Source: Notolepis coatsorum (taxonomy: Eukaryota; Chordata; Actinopteri; Aulopiformes; Paralepididae). From it: DNA of 64,000 bases. Every line of letters begins with the position of its first letter. Within the stretch, counting starts at the first letter, position 1. The notes below the pieces were generated by a model. That model was not told the origin of the DNA and did not search any database. It saw only the letters and a list, made by a program, of their open reading frames with translations. The position numbers and the translations under genes were made by a program. Below are positions 34,250-47,077 of the stretch, in pieces. Where the stretch lies: the NCBI GenBank assembly GCA_963971535.1, contig OZ020598.1, forward strand, positions 97,605,615 through 97,669,614. Direction: 5' to 3'.

Positions 34250-34972
34250 TCCCCCTCCTCTGGAAGCTCACTGGCACAGCGGGACAGGTAGTCAGCAGTC
34301 ACATGTGGAGTGGAGGACGCGGAATCTGTAGGGCTGCAGGTCGAGATACCAGCGAGTGATCCGGCCGTTGGAATCTCTCATCCTCTCCATCCATGTCAGC
34401 GCCTTGTGGTCCGTCTCCAGAATGAACTCGCGTCCCAGAAGATAGTACTTCAGAGAGGAAATGGCCCATTTGACTGCCAGACACTCCTTCTCGATGGTGG
34501 AGTACCTCGTCTGCGTGATTGCGAAACCTAGCCACATTTCTCGGAGACGCTCTCTGATTGGCACTGACTGACGCTCTCTGATTGGCCACTGACGTGTTTG
34601 CCCAATCGCGTGACGAGCTGTGTCTTTGCCCATTTCCACGTCAAACAGCCTGCAAACTACCTGGCGTTCTATCGCCATGCTCTAAGACAAACTCTAACCT
34701 TAACCAACTTCGAAAGAGTGCCTAAGTTTAACCGTCAAAAGAACTTGCCGTCACGCTCTAAGACAAACTCTAACCTTAACCAACTTCGAAAGAGTGCCTA
34801 AGCTTAACCAGTGTAGAAACAGGCGTCGGCCAATCAGAGAGCGTCTCAGAGAAATGCGGCTAGGTTTCGAAATCACGCACCTCGGCTCTCTGGGAAACAG
34901 CTTCCTGCTGATGAAAACCACGGGGTGTCGGTCATCAGGTGGGCCCTGCAGAAGGACGGCCCTTACAAACAC
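34250..34972 (-). pseudogene. Gypsy pol fragment (RNase H) interrupted by a TIR element
   Basis: The minus strand reads AVLLQGPPDDRHPVVFISRK and LFPRE (34960-34888). It is interrupted by 34878-34513, then resumes YSTIEKECLAVKWAISSL, YYLLGREFILETDHKALTWM and the RNase H end (34503-34250), with a late frameshift before DYLSRCASELPEEGEY. It differs from the chromovirus at 21-25 kb and belongs to another Gypsy lineage. Confidence 0.85.
34513..34878. mobile_element. TIR element with 9-bp target duplication (MULE-like)
   Basis: 366 bp, no coding capacity. Inverted termini of about 50 bp start GCGTGATT and contain CCTAGCC, CATTTCTC and GAGACGCTCTCTGATTGGC. Target duplication ACCTCGTCT / ACCTCGGCT (34504-34512, 34879-34887), 8 of 9. 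The core holds two ~66-bp direct repeats with CAAACTCTAACCTTAACCAA. Long termini and 9 bp suggest a Mutator-like origin. Confidence 0.8.
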
Positions 34973-35074
34973 CGGCCACCACTTACTGTAAAAGTGCCGT
35001 AATCATCGGTAATGTCTTAACGCGGCTTAAGTCACCATGAAGGGAGGCGCTGTAATCGTCTGTAATATGTTTCT

Positions 35075-35489
35075 TTTTTTTTTATTGATCTTTTCCCCCC
35101 TCCATTTTCCTCCGATTTTCTCCCATCCCAATGTTAGTCGTATGCCAATTCCCAATCCCCTTCCTGGTCGCTGCGCACTTACCCCCCACAGTCAGATCAT
35201 CTGGGAGAGTGGAGGCTATCACGTGCTTCCTCCGACACACGTCCAGCCAATCAACCGCTTCTTTTCACCTGGCAGCGCGGATCCTCCCTGAGAGGGCGTA
35301 GCATGTGGAAGGATCCCACTATCCCACTCAGGTCCTATCCGTGCTTAGCAGGCGCCCCGACCGAACTGTAGGAGTCGCTGTTTACAACGACCCGGACCCA
35401 CCCCGCCAGCTTCTCCCACCCTCTAATACAGCCAATTGTATTAGTGTGAACGGCCAGCCGAACGCAATCTCCGCTACGCCACCTAACCG
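35075..35489 (-). mobile_element. tRNA-derived SINE, copy 2
   Basis: 415 bp with a perfect 15-bp duplication CTGTAATATGTTTCT (35060-35074, 35490-35504). T-rich left edge is the A tail. The head (right edge) keeps the A-box region (reverse of CCGCTACGCCACCTAACCGC) but the B-box part is deleted, so pol III promotion is probably lost after insertion. Confidence 0.85.
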
Positions 35490-35504
35490 CTGTAATATGT
35501 TTCT

Positions 35505-36365
35505 AACAGGGTTTTAAGTCCCCGTGCGGGGAGGAGAATGAGCCCCGGGCCATACACCACCTAACTGCATTGATTATCTGATAAAGAGTAAGTGAGGTGG
35601 CCGGTTGCGTCTCCCCGGGAGATGAGAGAGATCAGTGACTCTCCACCCGCTCGATGAAACGGCGACAGACAACAAACGCTCCGGCTTGTGAACGTCATAC
35701 TAAATGTATTGTGATCACGCAAGATATGATACAATTCAAAGAGAAGCCGCCTATTCTCGGTCCTCGTCCCACAATGGTGGAAGGAACTTCCCACCACAGT
35801 TAGGACAGCCGAAACCTGACCAATCTTTCGCCGTTGAATAAAAACACACTTCTTCAATCAATATCTGAAATGAAAAAAATGTATTAAAAATAAACGAACA
35901 TTCTTACTGTCATACACTCTTCCTAATATACTAACATACACTCAAGCACTCAAGTCTGAACAATTTGATGAACATTGTTACTGATAGAGTTGTACCCTTC
36001 TTACTGACTTGATTGATTGATTGAATTTATTTGACAATCAAAATTACATACAATACCGGTACACACATGTACAGCCATCACATATATATATACTTGTCGT
36101 ACAAAACGCGTAAGTCGCTTTGGATAAAAGCGTCAGCTAAATGACAAAATGTAAATGTAATGTCAAATGCATTCACTTTGAAGTATAGGTTATTATAGGT
36201 TGATTTCATTGTATTTTAATAAGAGACAATGTCATCTCTGATTGACATTGCCCGTACTTACATTTGAGTTGAATATCACGGCACATCCCTGAACTGACCT
36301 CAGGTGACCAGTTGTGAACCACTTAAATACATAACAACCGGACAGTTAGTAATCCATAGACAACA
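35505..36365. other. Mostly unclassified; SINE/LINE-type tail near 36100-36160
   Basis: CGCTTTGGATAAAAGCGTCA and GCTAAATGACAAAATGTAAA is the common fish retroposon 3'-tail motif. A 98-codon minus-strand frame at 35561-35857 shows no recognised domain. Confidence 0.5.
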
Positions 36366-36590
36366 GTGGTGGCGACAGTGGTAGAGCAGTCGTCTGGTAA
36401 TTGGAAGGTTCCCAGTTTGATTCCGAAGATTTCGAAGTATCCTTGACACTTAACCCCTAACTACTTCCAATGAGCATGTTGGCACCTTTTAATGGTTGCC
36501 TCTATTGGTGTGTATGTGTGAGTGAATAGGTGATTGTGAGGCATACGTTGTAAAGTGCTATTGTCACATACAAAGGTCTATAAATAATAT
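36366..36590 (+). repeat. tRNA-derived SINE
   Basis: GGTGGCGACAGTGGTAGAGC (A-box region), CCCAGTTTGATTCC (B-box region), then a body with TGACACTTAACCCCTAACTA and GTGTGTATGTGTGAGTGAAT, as in a widespread percomorph SINE. B box has one change. Confidence 0.65.
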
Positions 36591-37077
36591 AAATGTACCT
36601 GAACCGGGTTGTGAAGCCAACCCGTTAAGTGAGTGCATTTAGCACAGGTCCCTGTAGGAGGAGATAATAATGCGTTCTCAAAAGTAAATTATATTTATTA
36701 AACAAAGGGGAATGCAACCCACAAACACAATTTAGGACAAGGGAAGGGAGAACAAAACAGGGATATACAATAATATGGACAAATAAGGTACTAGGTATCC
36801 CTCTGACCAATAACCCCACTAAAAGGGGAAAACAAGGGGAAACGCTAAACACACACAAGTGACTTAGTGCCACAGGACACAACCACAAGCCACATGGTTG
36901 GCAATCTGGGAACCAGCCAGCAATAACAATACACACAGCAAGGCTATTCACAAACAAGCATGGACCTCCTGTTCACATATTCCCACACAATAGTGGACCA
37001 AGACCGAGACACCTGCAATCCACTCAATAGTGGCAAAAGGCTAACACGATATCCAGTCCACACAATAGTGGCAATGG
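36591..37077. other. Unclassified, perhaps LTR-related
   Basis: Contains TTATATTTATTAAACAAAGG and short repeats of ACAATAGTGG near 36990-37075. The sequence continues after the TIR element at 37463. No gene seen. Confidence 0.4.
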
Positions 37078-37086
37078 CAACAGGCG

Positions 37087-37462
37087 GCGTGTAGCTTTTT
37101 TACAATGCATCCGCGTTTCCGGCGCTCTGATTGGCCAGGTCATGTGACATGTGCGCCCAATAGCGTGTTTGCCCATTTCCGCGTCGAACAGCCTGCAAAC
37201 TACCTGGCGTTCTATCGCCATGCTCTAAGACAAACTCTAACCTTAACCAACTTCGAAATTAGTGCCTAAGCTTAACCGTCGCAAGAACTTGCCGTCACGC
37301 TCTAAGACAAACTCTAACCTTAACCAACTTCCATGAGTGCCTAAGCTTAACCAGTGTAGACACTTGCCGTCCCACGATTGGCGCTCATGTCACATGACCT
37401 GGCCAATCAGAGCGCAAAACGGGAATCCGGAAACGGCGATGCGTTGTAAAAAGGCTTCAAGC
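37087..37462. mobile_element. TIR element with perfect 9-bp duplication, second member
   Basis: 376 bp flanked by CAACAGGCG (37078-37086, 37463-37471). Long inverted termini start GCGTGTAGC / GCTTGAAGC and include TTTTTACAA, GCATC, CGTTTCCGG and CTCTGATTGGCCAGGTCATG. The core is the same as at 34513, yet the outer termini differ in sequence. Confidence 0.85.
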
Positions 37463-37766
37463 CAACAGGCGCTGTGTTGGTGCAGGCTCTCAGGCGTTAT
37501 CCACCCGCCCCTTATTGAGTGATTGCCCTCAGCTGTAGTCATCATCGGGTAATCAGCCATTCAGGAAGGGAAGGGAAGGGGCGGGCGGCACCTGAGCAGG
37601 GGAAACGGAAAGGGGAATTATCATCCAGGGGAACACAGCACCATACGTCATACTATATAAATGCAGTCCAGTCCATAGATGTTATTAGAACCTCTGTCCA
37701 TCCGTTAGTGTTAGTGATATATCTCAAAAAGTCATGGCCAGATAGTCCTGAAAGTTGTTGTGATAA

Positions 37767-38235
37767 GGGCGGCTAGGTGGCGCAGTGGGCAAGGCGCTTG
37801 CCACCAACGCAGGAGATGCTGGGTTCGAGCCCAGCTCTCCGCATTGCTATCAGCTTGGCTGGTCGTTCATACTAATACAATTGGCAGTGTTAGGGGTGGG
37901 AAGCTGGTGGGTGGGGATCAGACGTTGTGGACAGCGACTCCTACAGGTCGGTTGGTGCGCCTGCGCAGTAGAATCAGGAAGTGACGAGGGCGGCGTGTCC
38001 CTCCCACGCAGACCCTCGCCGCTGAGAGATCGCGCTGTGCAGGTGAAAAGATGCGACGGCTGCTTCCTCGAGTACCAGAGGGGACACGTGATGCAAGGCT
38101 TCGTCCACATTGCAGCCGGCTTGTGGGAGGCATGGTCTAACAACGTTCGAGACAGGGGAGGGTAGAATTGGACAATGGGAAATTGGGGACGGGATAAAAA
38201 TAGAAAAATGGGGAGAAAAAGTAGATAAAAAAAAA
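37767..38235 (+). mobile_element. tRNA-derived SINE, copy 3 (best preserved head)
   Basis: 469 bp with a perfect 18-bp duplication TGAAAGTTGTTGTGATAA (37749-37766, 38236-38253). Head GGCGGCTAGGTGGCGCAGTG with B box GGGTTCGAGCCC, then a ~330-bp body and an A-rich tail. The pol III promoter looks intact. Confidence 0.9.
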
Positions 38236-38253
38236 TGAAAGTTGTTGTGATAA

Positions 38254-41200
38254 TGCATGGTCCCCTACCAGAAGACAGCTATTGACTTTGGTGACCCGGT
38301 GACCTTTTCCACCAGACCAAACTTTTCCCTCTCAAATCCCTGTGGCCCATTAGTCGTACAGTAACACAATTGTCACAACCTTCACCGAAAGACACCTATT
38401 GATTTTGTTGAGCCCCCCCCCCCCCCCCCCCCAATGCCTGAGCAAATCTGTGGACAGGAAATAGTCCCCTTAGAGCGAAGAAAACGGCAGAGTTGGACTT
38501 TGCGAAGGTTACATGAAGTAGGAAATGTATTCAGCTTGGAGACTATAGAACGACAACAGAAAACTGTCTATTTGGGAGGAAGTGTGAATACAAACAAAAG
38601 GCAGCTGTTTACGAGATAACTCTGTTGGATACCTTTTAGTGCAAACACTGAGACTGTTTCCCCCTCCGTTGGGAAATTATCCGTCTGGATTTGACCCATC
38701 CTTACCACTTAGGAGCAGTGGGGCAGCCGCAGACAGGCGCCCGGAGACCGACTCCAGTTGTAATACCGGCACCTCGGTCAAGGGCAACAGCAGGATTGTG
38801 TACCTAGCATGTCTTTTGGTGTGGGAGGTAATGGGACTACTCAGTGGAAAACCCAGTGAAACGTGGGGAGAACATGCAAACTCAGCACAGAAAAGCCCCC
38901 CGCCGCCGCCGCACCCGGGTTGGTGTGTGTGCATGTGTGTGTTGTTGTGTGAGTGTGTGTAGAAACAGCTGTCTACCGTGTTAAACCATAGCTAGCTATT
39001 TACTTGTAATAAATAATAATATGTCTGTAAAAAATGCTGTAATCACCCGGAAATGCTAGCCGCCCTCAACAGCATTGCTTTCAGTCATTTCAACTCGAGA
39101 AGGCCGGCTTACAGGGAACATGTCAAAATGCTGATGGATCCTTAGGGTCTCCAGAGTTTGTTCTGAACAGGGTAAATCTGCACATTGCTATGATGCCCCT
39201 CTAGCTCATGGAAGGAACTCCAACAGCCCTTAAAGCTTGAGATTATCCCCTCTGTTGCAGAGTTTAAGACCTTGATCTCCAACCAATTGATCCTCTCCAA
39301 TTGATTCGTTATCCTTGCTTTTGTCTACCCTCGACTTGTTGTCTTATTGTTGTGATTTGATAGGATGTGTAATTGTATATGTTTTAGTTGTGCTTATGTA
39401 TATGTACACTTGATGTGACTGTAAATGAGGGAAAACTCAGATTACTTTTAAGATTTTAAATAAAGGTTTGAAATTAAATTGAATATCATACCTAGCCTAT
39501 TATACAATTTGTTTTCATGAAGTAATAAGTTGTTTTGAACTCATCCAGCACCATCGCTTAATGATCCAGGGGGGCGCTAGAACGCCATCGCTTTAATCAA
39601 TGGGGAGACTGCGAGATTTGCGAGTGCTTAAAATATATATTATAGCTATGGGTCTAATACACCACACCCATCGATTGTCAGTGAGTTGCTTCCAGTCAAC
39701 ATGCACGAAACAGATAGTTTTTTCATCTGTACATTTCCGTTTTATACCATTTTGAATATGAACATAGTTTTGGTGATTCTTAGTAATCCCAGGAAAAGAC
39801 GCGATAATAGTGTTTTAGTGGAATACACTAACCACGTTGTAATTTTTTGCCTGATTATCGAATCTTCCTGAAATCAACGCTAGATTATCCTTATTATCCT
39901 TCCTCGTGCATACATGAAATTGCCCTCGTAGCGCGGTGCTCCCCCCCCCCCCCCCCCACCTCCTGCACCCAACGGTAAACAGCCACACACACACAGACAG
40001 CTTCGATCGCGGTAGAAAGAGATATCAGATCAACGCAAGATTTTATATATAGAGTCCTTACCTGGTCTCTGATGTAATGCAATCCAATTATCTGATCGCC
40101 ATTCCAAATACTGCTCGTGGAGGTCTGTCCCACATTGCCCGGCATTGCATATGAAGGGGGGGGGGGGGGGGGGGGGGGCAGCATCGAAGATGTAACGTTG
40201 TAAACGCTAGTCCTACCGGAGTATTTAAACCCCGCCCGCATGGCTCAGATCAGCCCAGAAAAGAAACTACACCATTTCTAATAGAGTGCAATACCGGCTG
40301 GAAAGCGGTATTTTCCCTTTTGCGAGCTCAGACCCAATCCCAATGATAACATCAGGCTGGATGGATGAAAAATTAATGGATATAGCTAATAAACTAAATA
40401 ACGATTAAAACCAGAGTTTTCTCGTTATTGGCGCTGAACGGTTGGCGAGTTAACCCGACTTTTCTCGTGACTGGCGCTGAATGAGTTAAGAATGAGTGAC
40501 GTTGTTCATTCATGGGAACCCAGCTGTGATCATTTTGCACACTTACGAAGACCGTTTCACACGTTCAAACTGTTTAGGAAGATAGTTACTAAGATACTTA
40601 GGAACATGTTCGAGAATGACGTCCAATGTGTCTATATTGAGGACTATTCTTGTTTGTAGTTTGTAGTCCCATATATCTCCATTGGTCCACTTGATTCTGT
40701 TGTGTTCTGTAGGGCTGGTCCTAAAGATCATATCACAGTTTTTTTGTTTTGACAGTAGGCTATATGACAATATTTCATTTTCCGGTGTGAAATGCAATGT
40801 GATGTGACATATTTGTCTTGCAGTGCGGTTGTCCTGGTGCTAGTTCATTCAACAAGATTTATTTTCACTTTGCTTGTACTGCAGATAATACAACAGTTAT
40901 AGAAACATTGTTGTTGTTGTTGTTGGAAAAGACACAGCAAAGGTCATGGACACAGATTCCCTTCACAGTTGACTCCATGAAAAGGTCAAATGGGGACACC
41001 CTGAAAAACATTGAAACTGTACGCGACTACACAACGTGAGTTGTGTCCACTGTGAGTAAAGCTACTGACCCGGTTCTCTGGGGGTAAAGCCTGCCTACTG
41101 ACCCGGTTCTCTGGGGGTAACACAACTCGACCTCAACAGTAGCTGCTTGGTTTCTTCCAACAACATCATTGAACAGCGTTGCGTACAGATGGGTAGCCTT

Positions 41201-42130
41201 GCTACATTAATGTTCTTTTGAAATTATTTTTAACTAATGTATTTTGTTGCAAATGACTGCCCCAAAAGTGGATTCCTCCCATTTGCCAGATTTAGTAGGT
41301 GGGTAGTTTGGGCCTCGCCATGCCTGATCCGCTTTGTTATTGCCTTTTGATGGAGAACTTAGCGTCTCACTCTGCTAATGCCCTTATGTTCCTAGGAAGG
41401 AACAGTGCTTAAGTACCATATGAAGGTGGAACGATTCCTTCTGTTACTGTCACAGGTTGTCATACCCCCCCCCCCCCTTCTCTGCTGTACAATATAAACT
41501 GGCATTTTAACACAGAGATACTTTTTTTTGTGAGAATTGGATTAGTTTGGATCCGTTTTACTGCCTATTGGATTAACATTGGGATACAAACAACTGTTGG
41601 AATAACTTTAGGAAATAATGCCTGTTGATTACTGCATGTTGGAAGTGCAATTATGAACAGCTGTAAATAGACTTCCTACCCTCAACTGTGTAATACATTT
41701 TCCAAATAAAGGTTTAATTTAGTTACACCTTCATCTGTTTTCCTGATGTGTTACTGTTTTTTGGAACCTGCTGCAACTAGTGTAAGGGCTGCGTGTGATA
41801 GGAGATAATAGGGACTCTTTAACCACAGAGACCAGTGATTGCTATCCCTCACAGTAGACGAAATAAGGCAAAAGCCATGACAACTAGTCCAGGTGGATTG
41901 TCTGGACCTGGGATCTCATGTGTTGTACAGCTATGTGTTGATACATGCCTCACGATTGAAATTGAATAGATAGATTTTTGTCTCTGATGCATCCTGCATT
42001 CGGGCATACATACAAATTCCTGCTGGTACAAATGTTAGAATAATCTAAGGGGCATTGAGAACACAATAACTAACATTCTCACATAGAAAGTGAGAAAATT
42101 AAGAACAACTATATTTCAGAAAATGTACTT

Positions 42131-42134
<4 letters not shown>
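38254..42134. other. No supported gene; scattered repeats
   Basis: Poly-C at 38408-38432 and 39941-39957, poly-G at 40157-40178, a fish-repeat-like GTGGGGAGAACATGCAAACT at ~38863, a LINE-tail-like AATAAAGGTTTGAAATTAAA near 39460, and a ~35-bp duplication at 41060-41120 (CTACTGACCCGGTTCTCTGG). Frames at 40543-40797 (-) and 40818-41039 (+) match nothing I recognise. Confidence 0.5.

Positions 42135-42214
<80 letters not shown>
42135..42214. repeat. (CT)n microsatellite
   Basis: About 40 units, 150 bp before the assembly gap. Confidence 0.95.
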
Positions 42215-42217
<3 letters not shown>

Positions 42218-42367
42218 AAAATTAAACAAAAAGGTTCACTGTGTACCTTCACTGCTGCCTCCACCTTATTTCATTTATGTATAAACATGATTTATTCCAT
42301 TCATCAAACAAATCGGACATGTATTGATAATTATACAACGGCATGCAAATTTATCGATTCTGATTGG

Positions 42368-42567
42368 NNNNNNNNNNNNNNNNNNNNNNNNNNNNNNNNN
42401 NNNNNNNNNNNNNNNNNNNNNNNNNNNNNNNNNNNNNNNNNNNNNNNNNNNNNNNNNNNNNNNNNNNNNNNNNNNNNNNNNNNNNNNNNNNNNNNNNNNN
42501 NNNNNNNNNNNNNNNNNNNNNNNNNNNNNNNNNNNNNNNNNNNNNNNNNNNNNNNNNNNNNNNNNNN
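42368..42567. other. Assembly gap (200 N)
   Basis: Exactly 200 N, so probably a gap of unknown true length. Confidence 0.99.
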
Positions 42568-43110
42568 TGATCTTCGGTGTACCACACACAGTTAGCAGAG
42601 TCCAGAGAAAAAACAATACGGTAATCCAAAGTGTAAATCCAACACAAAAATAGGTGAGAACAATACAAACAAAAACGGGATCTCTTCGGTGTTTCACAAA
42701 CATACAAAAAACTGATGATCCAAAAGAACTGTTTCCAAAAACTCACCAGAGCGCAACGCGTAAAGCGGGCAGATAACGAGGCGCAGCTCAGAACGGGAAA
42801 CCAGGTTCTCCACAGGGATTCTCCACGAAAGTCCTGGAGAGCAAAAGACAGCAAACAGCGATGGGGAAGGCAGGCAAATGCAGGAGTATTCAGAACGATC
42901 CAACATCGATAGTAGGGGGATCAGGGTATATAAAGCCACAGGGCGCTGATTACAAGCTGTGACAGCTGCGGGATGAAATTGATACTTGCTCCAGAAGCGT
43001 GTGGCGGGGAGAGCACCAATCAACACGGCACCTTACAGGAACGGAGCGTGTGGCGGGGAATGCAATTAATCAACAAAGTACCTTAAAGGAACGGAGCGTG
43101 TGGCGGGGAG
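42568..43110 (-). other. LTR-like region with a 3-copy tandem repeat
   Basis: GGGTATATAAAGCCACAGGG (~42926) resembles the promoter area of the minus-strand LTR at 55944, and GGAACGGAGCGTGTGGCGGG repeats two to three times (43005-43110). A minus-strand Gypsy LTR cut by the gap is possible. Confidence 0.35.
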
Positions 43111-43369
43111 CGGACCAAACCTCACAGAGAGAGAGAGAGAGATGTTCATCTCTAGGTGAGGTCACAGTGGGGTGTGAGGTCTCCAGTAAGGTTAGGGTTA
43201 AAGATTCAATACAATGAAAAGCACGTTTTTCAATAATCATTGTTCTTGTGAAAATTATGACTAAAACTCTTTGATCTCTATCCCCCTGGATATCAACATA
43301 CTCAAGCCATTCTAGATAATCCAATATGCCTTCTTGAAGATATTAGATCATATACTCAGGTTACTCGAT

Positions 43370-43445
43370 TGGCCCATCAGTCAATCCCACTATGTCTGAT
43401 TGGCCTATCAGTCAATCCCACTATGTCCGATTGGCCCATCATTCA
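43370..43445. repeat. Short tandem repeat, ~31-38 bp unit
   Basis: GATTGGCCCATCAGTCAATC / CCACTATGTC repeated about three times. Confidence 0.8.
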
Positions 43446-43826
43446 CATCTAGCTGAGAGGACACAGTGCTCAACAATCAGACATCTATAGAGCAGGGGCC
43501 TCGTTTATAAAGTGCTCGTACACACAAAGGAAGGCGTACGCCTGTCATAATCACGGCGAGAGCCTTCCTCACCCCTCCTCCTTCCACACCATCACGGCGG
43601 AAGCCTTCCTCACCCCTCATCCTTCCGCACCCTTATATGGGCAGCATCCGACCCCACGATTCCCACGCTGCCAGAGGGACATCAATCAGTGCAGCTGTGA
43701 GGGATTCCCTCGTCAACGAACTCCTACTTCAGCCCACGGATCCTGCTCTACCCTCGTCGCAGTGTTAACCTAACTACCTAGGTACGACGTCGCACCCTAG
43801 CCTTGGTACTCTGTCCTTGTTACATG

Positions 43827-45093
43827 TGTGGTAAATATTGACGTTGAATTTCATAATTAATATGTGTGAATAAATTAGAGAACCATAAATGTAAAGCCAG
43901 ATGTACCTTTCAATAGCAGAGTGGACTCAGTGGCTAAACAGTCTCAACTGTCAGTTGAGACAGCTGCATCAGATAACAGCTGCAACAGTTATTTCAACCC
44001 CCACTCAAGCAATGACTAAATTAGAGAACAAACGACACCTTCTCGAACTGACTGTATGTAAATGCTGATCAGAGACAGCTGGGTTGACCACAGGGCAGAC
44101 CAGTTTAGACTTGTTGAAGCATGGACACTAACTCACAAACAAAGTAATCGATTAATCAACTGTTTAGTATCAAAAGGTCTCATATGATGTCTGGTATCAG
44201 TCTTGGAAAGCACTGACTGTACTTGGATGATATTAGACATCTATAGCCATACCAAAGGGTTAAAGCGATCATGTCACACCCCCCCTCGTGAGACAAGCCA
44301 GGTCCCTTCATCTCAGCAAAAGATCACACGGACGTGGGCCACCGATGGGCCCCTTCTGTCTCTGTCCCATCAACGTCGCCACAACCCCAAGGGGGGGGCT
44401 GCCAGCGCCCACAAGGACACCCCCCACAAGAGATCAACCCCCACAAGAAGACGCTGGATTGGACCAGCCATATCTATTATTGGCTAGAAATTATAGTATA
44501 TAGGAGGGCCCTAAATGATAATTCGGGAGCTCTCAGGCCGGAACCAAAGGGGGTCTGGGGGCTCCCCCACCGCTTCGAAACCACCCAGAAACAACTGTGA
44601 GCTGATTGCATTTTACGTGAGTAAAATCATGGGAAACACCAATGATTGTTTATAGATTAGAGTAATGTACAGATCCCTGATCTGTAGACCAGATTTACTC
44701 ATGTATAATGTGTACAGTAAACCATGTATGTTCAAATTATGTTAACCAAGTGACTGTTTGATATGCAGTATTTAGGTTTGAGATGCAAACCTGATTGTGA
44801 TATTTCTGTACAACAGACCGCTGTTAATATTCTCTGATCATCTGTTGTATGTAGAAGTCAACCTTCTATTCACCTTGGACTCCTGGCTCTGATCAAATAA
44901 ATCAGCTGAGTTGAAATACAATTCTGGTTTGTCTGGCGTACACGTTTTATTCTTCATCTGCATTAAGCCAGATGTGGAGACCAACCATTCTATCAAGTAT
45001 GAATCTTTCCTCCTCCGTCCAGATAATCAATCTCATTGTATTGTACTACAATAACCTCAAATTATTGTAGAAAGTCTGTGGGATTTTACTACA
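43827..45093 (+). repeat. 5' LTR of the retrovirus-like element
   Basis: Starts TGTGGTAAATATTG, ends TTTTACTACA. A TATA-like TATAGTATATAG lies near 44490 and AATAAA near 44897, giving U3, R and U5 of plausible sizes. A 94-codon frame inside (44203-44487), repeated in the other LTR, is not supported as a gene. Confidence 0.9.
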
Positions 45094-45097
45094 GAAA

Positions 45098-45107
45098 TGG
45101 TGCCGTG
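45098..45107 (+). other. Primer binding site, tRNA-His-like
   Basis: TGGTGCCGTG, four bases after the LTR, equals the complement of the last ten bases of tRNA-His including CCA. Similarity stops after ten bases. Confidence 0.65.
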
Positions 45108-47077
45108 CTGCCCTACCCTTTGTGTCTCCCCCTGGAAAGGTGCGGTAGGGTCTTGTAATATGTATCATATCTGGATCTTGCTGTGTGTTGGGGACACGGG
45201 GCGAAGAGCTGGGGTGTTGCTGCGTTTGAAGTGATTAACGATGGGCTTGTTGTCTGAATGGAGGAGGGAGAGGAGCAGGATGGAGGTTGGTTGTGTACGC
45301 CACTGTTTGGGGCCCGCGGTGAATATGGCGTCTGCATGCAGGGTTGGGGGTTGCGGTGTCTTAGCTTGTGTGTCCGGAGGTATGACGATCGCGCTTGTTG
45401 TGCAGTGAACATGCAAACGTAGGCTTTTTATGTTTGTATGTTCATTCAGACACAGGAGGCCGGTCTCGGCCCAGCGGGCCACGGGGGTTAGTTAACTCGT
45501 ATGGAATATACTTTATGAACTATACGGGGGAGTTGCACCAAGAAGGGTGGTGGCGCACAGACTATCTGGTCATGTTGTAAAGGAAGATAGCGTCGCATGA
45601 CGGCAGGTAAAAGGCTTTTCTTGCTAGGAAGCACGGTTATTCTGTTGTATACGACAGGAGCGCGTTCTGAGTATGTAATTGCCCTAAAATTATTCTCAGG
45701 AAGAGGGCGCAGGTAAGACGAGGAGATTTGACTGTTCTGAAATGGAAGGGGAGCTGGGTCCAAGGTGCATTGTGTCCCTGCTTGTAGCCACAGAATAGGC
45801 GGGACGGGGACCGTGAGTGGGTCAGTATGGGCATAAATGCATCGGGCTAAGGGTTCTGTTACTATTTTAGAACATGTAAAGTCAAGTATGGTGAAGGATT
45901 GTTAGGCCCTGGCATGATCAGCGCAGGGGTCTGTGCGATTGCAGGATTAAAACGTAGTAATTAATGGAAGTGTAGGGTGCCGGCGTGTTCAGGGTGCGTT
46001 GTACGTTCTATGGTAGGATTATAGCACAAATTAAATGTAGATATATTTGCCGTCCTTAGGCATAGTATCCTTTTTAAGCTTGAGCGAAACCGGCCTGTTG
46101 ATTAATTACGTTCGCTGTGATACAAAAACGATTCGGTCGAACTGACTGATAAGTACTTAATGGTTTTGTTATGATATTTTAATGACCAACGGACATATTA
46201 TGTTTGAGGCGAGTCCCTGCTGTTGGTTGGGGCTAGCTGGCTAGCTCTGTGGAAAAGTCCGCTGTGAAGCTGGGGACGTTACGATGACGTTATGAGAGGA
46301 TTGATTAAACACTGTGGCGGCGATTACAAGTAAGAGGCGGTTGAGACGCAGGGTGGCAAAATTGTGGCCGTTTTGAGGGTTATTATTAATGCGGTAACGT
46401 GGTAAATGATATTAAGGATTCGCTGCTTGGTGACGTCATGGTGTTGTGGAGAGTATGTAACGTTCGCGGTGCTATGAAGTGAGGCGGGGAAGGTAGGAGA
46501 AAGGATTCGTGTTGAACTATATGTGCGGCGTTGGTTGGTGTGAGTGTGTTAAAAATTATTTTCTGTTAGAGTGGTTGGTTATTTGAAGCTTGTGTGAATT
46601 GTTTATGCTTTGGATGGTACTGAGCGAATTGCGTGGGTGAACGGATCTTGAAAGGCACGGCTCCCGTGAGGGCCTTGAACGTCGCATTAGAGCTGGCTAA
46701 AGCTAGTTAGCTTGCATGCCGTTGTTTTGTGGCGTTTGGGGCGCGGCATATGTTACGTTTCGAGTTTTGAGAAAGATGTTGGGGAAGGGGTAAAGAAACG
46801 TGATAAATGTCGTGACAGTTTATGAATATCGGGGCATGTTATTATGAATGTCGTGGCAGACCTTGGTTGTCATAGCAACGTTATAACAGCCGCATCGGTT
46901 GCCACTGCGCATGCGCGGTACAACGTGGATTGGGTCTATTCGAAGTAGTTCGCTCAGGGGATAGAGACGGGTAAGAGGATGTTCTGCATTATGTAATATG
47001 GCGGTGTTTGTATATTGTGCATTGTATTTTTGTGTAAGCAGGGGAAGCGGTAACATGTATAGGGATTGATTAGAAAT

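Noticed and set aside
40818..41039. Possible G-protein alpha C-terminal exon (IYFHFACTAD)
   Set aside because: Only a few residues fit, and the rest of the exon does not match the expected C-terminus.
42275..42854. Frames running through the N gap
   Set aside because: They consist largely of N-derived residues.
44203..44487. 94-codon frame duplicated at 50830-51114
   Set aside because: It is duplicated only because it lies in the LTRs; no domain, and it overlaps the U3/TATA area.
45113..45834. Consecutive minus-strand frames (91-105 codons) as an antisense gene of the LTR element
   Set aside because: No recognisable motif, overlapping frames, and a composition bias of the plus strand (few C) favours chance open frames.
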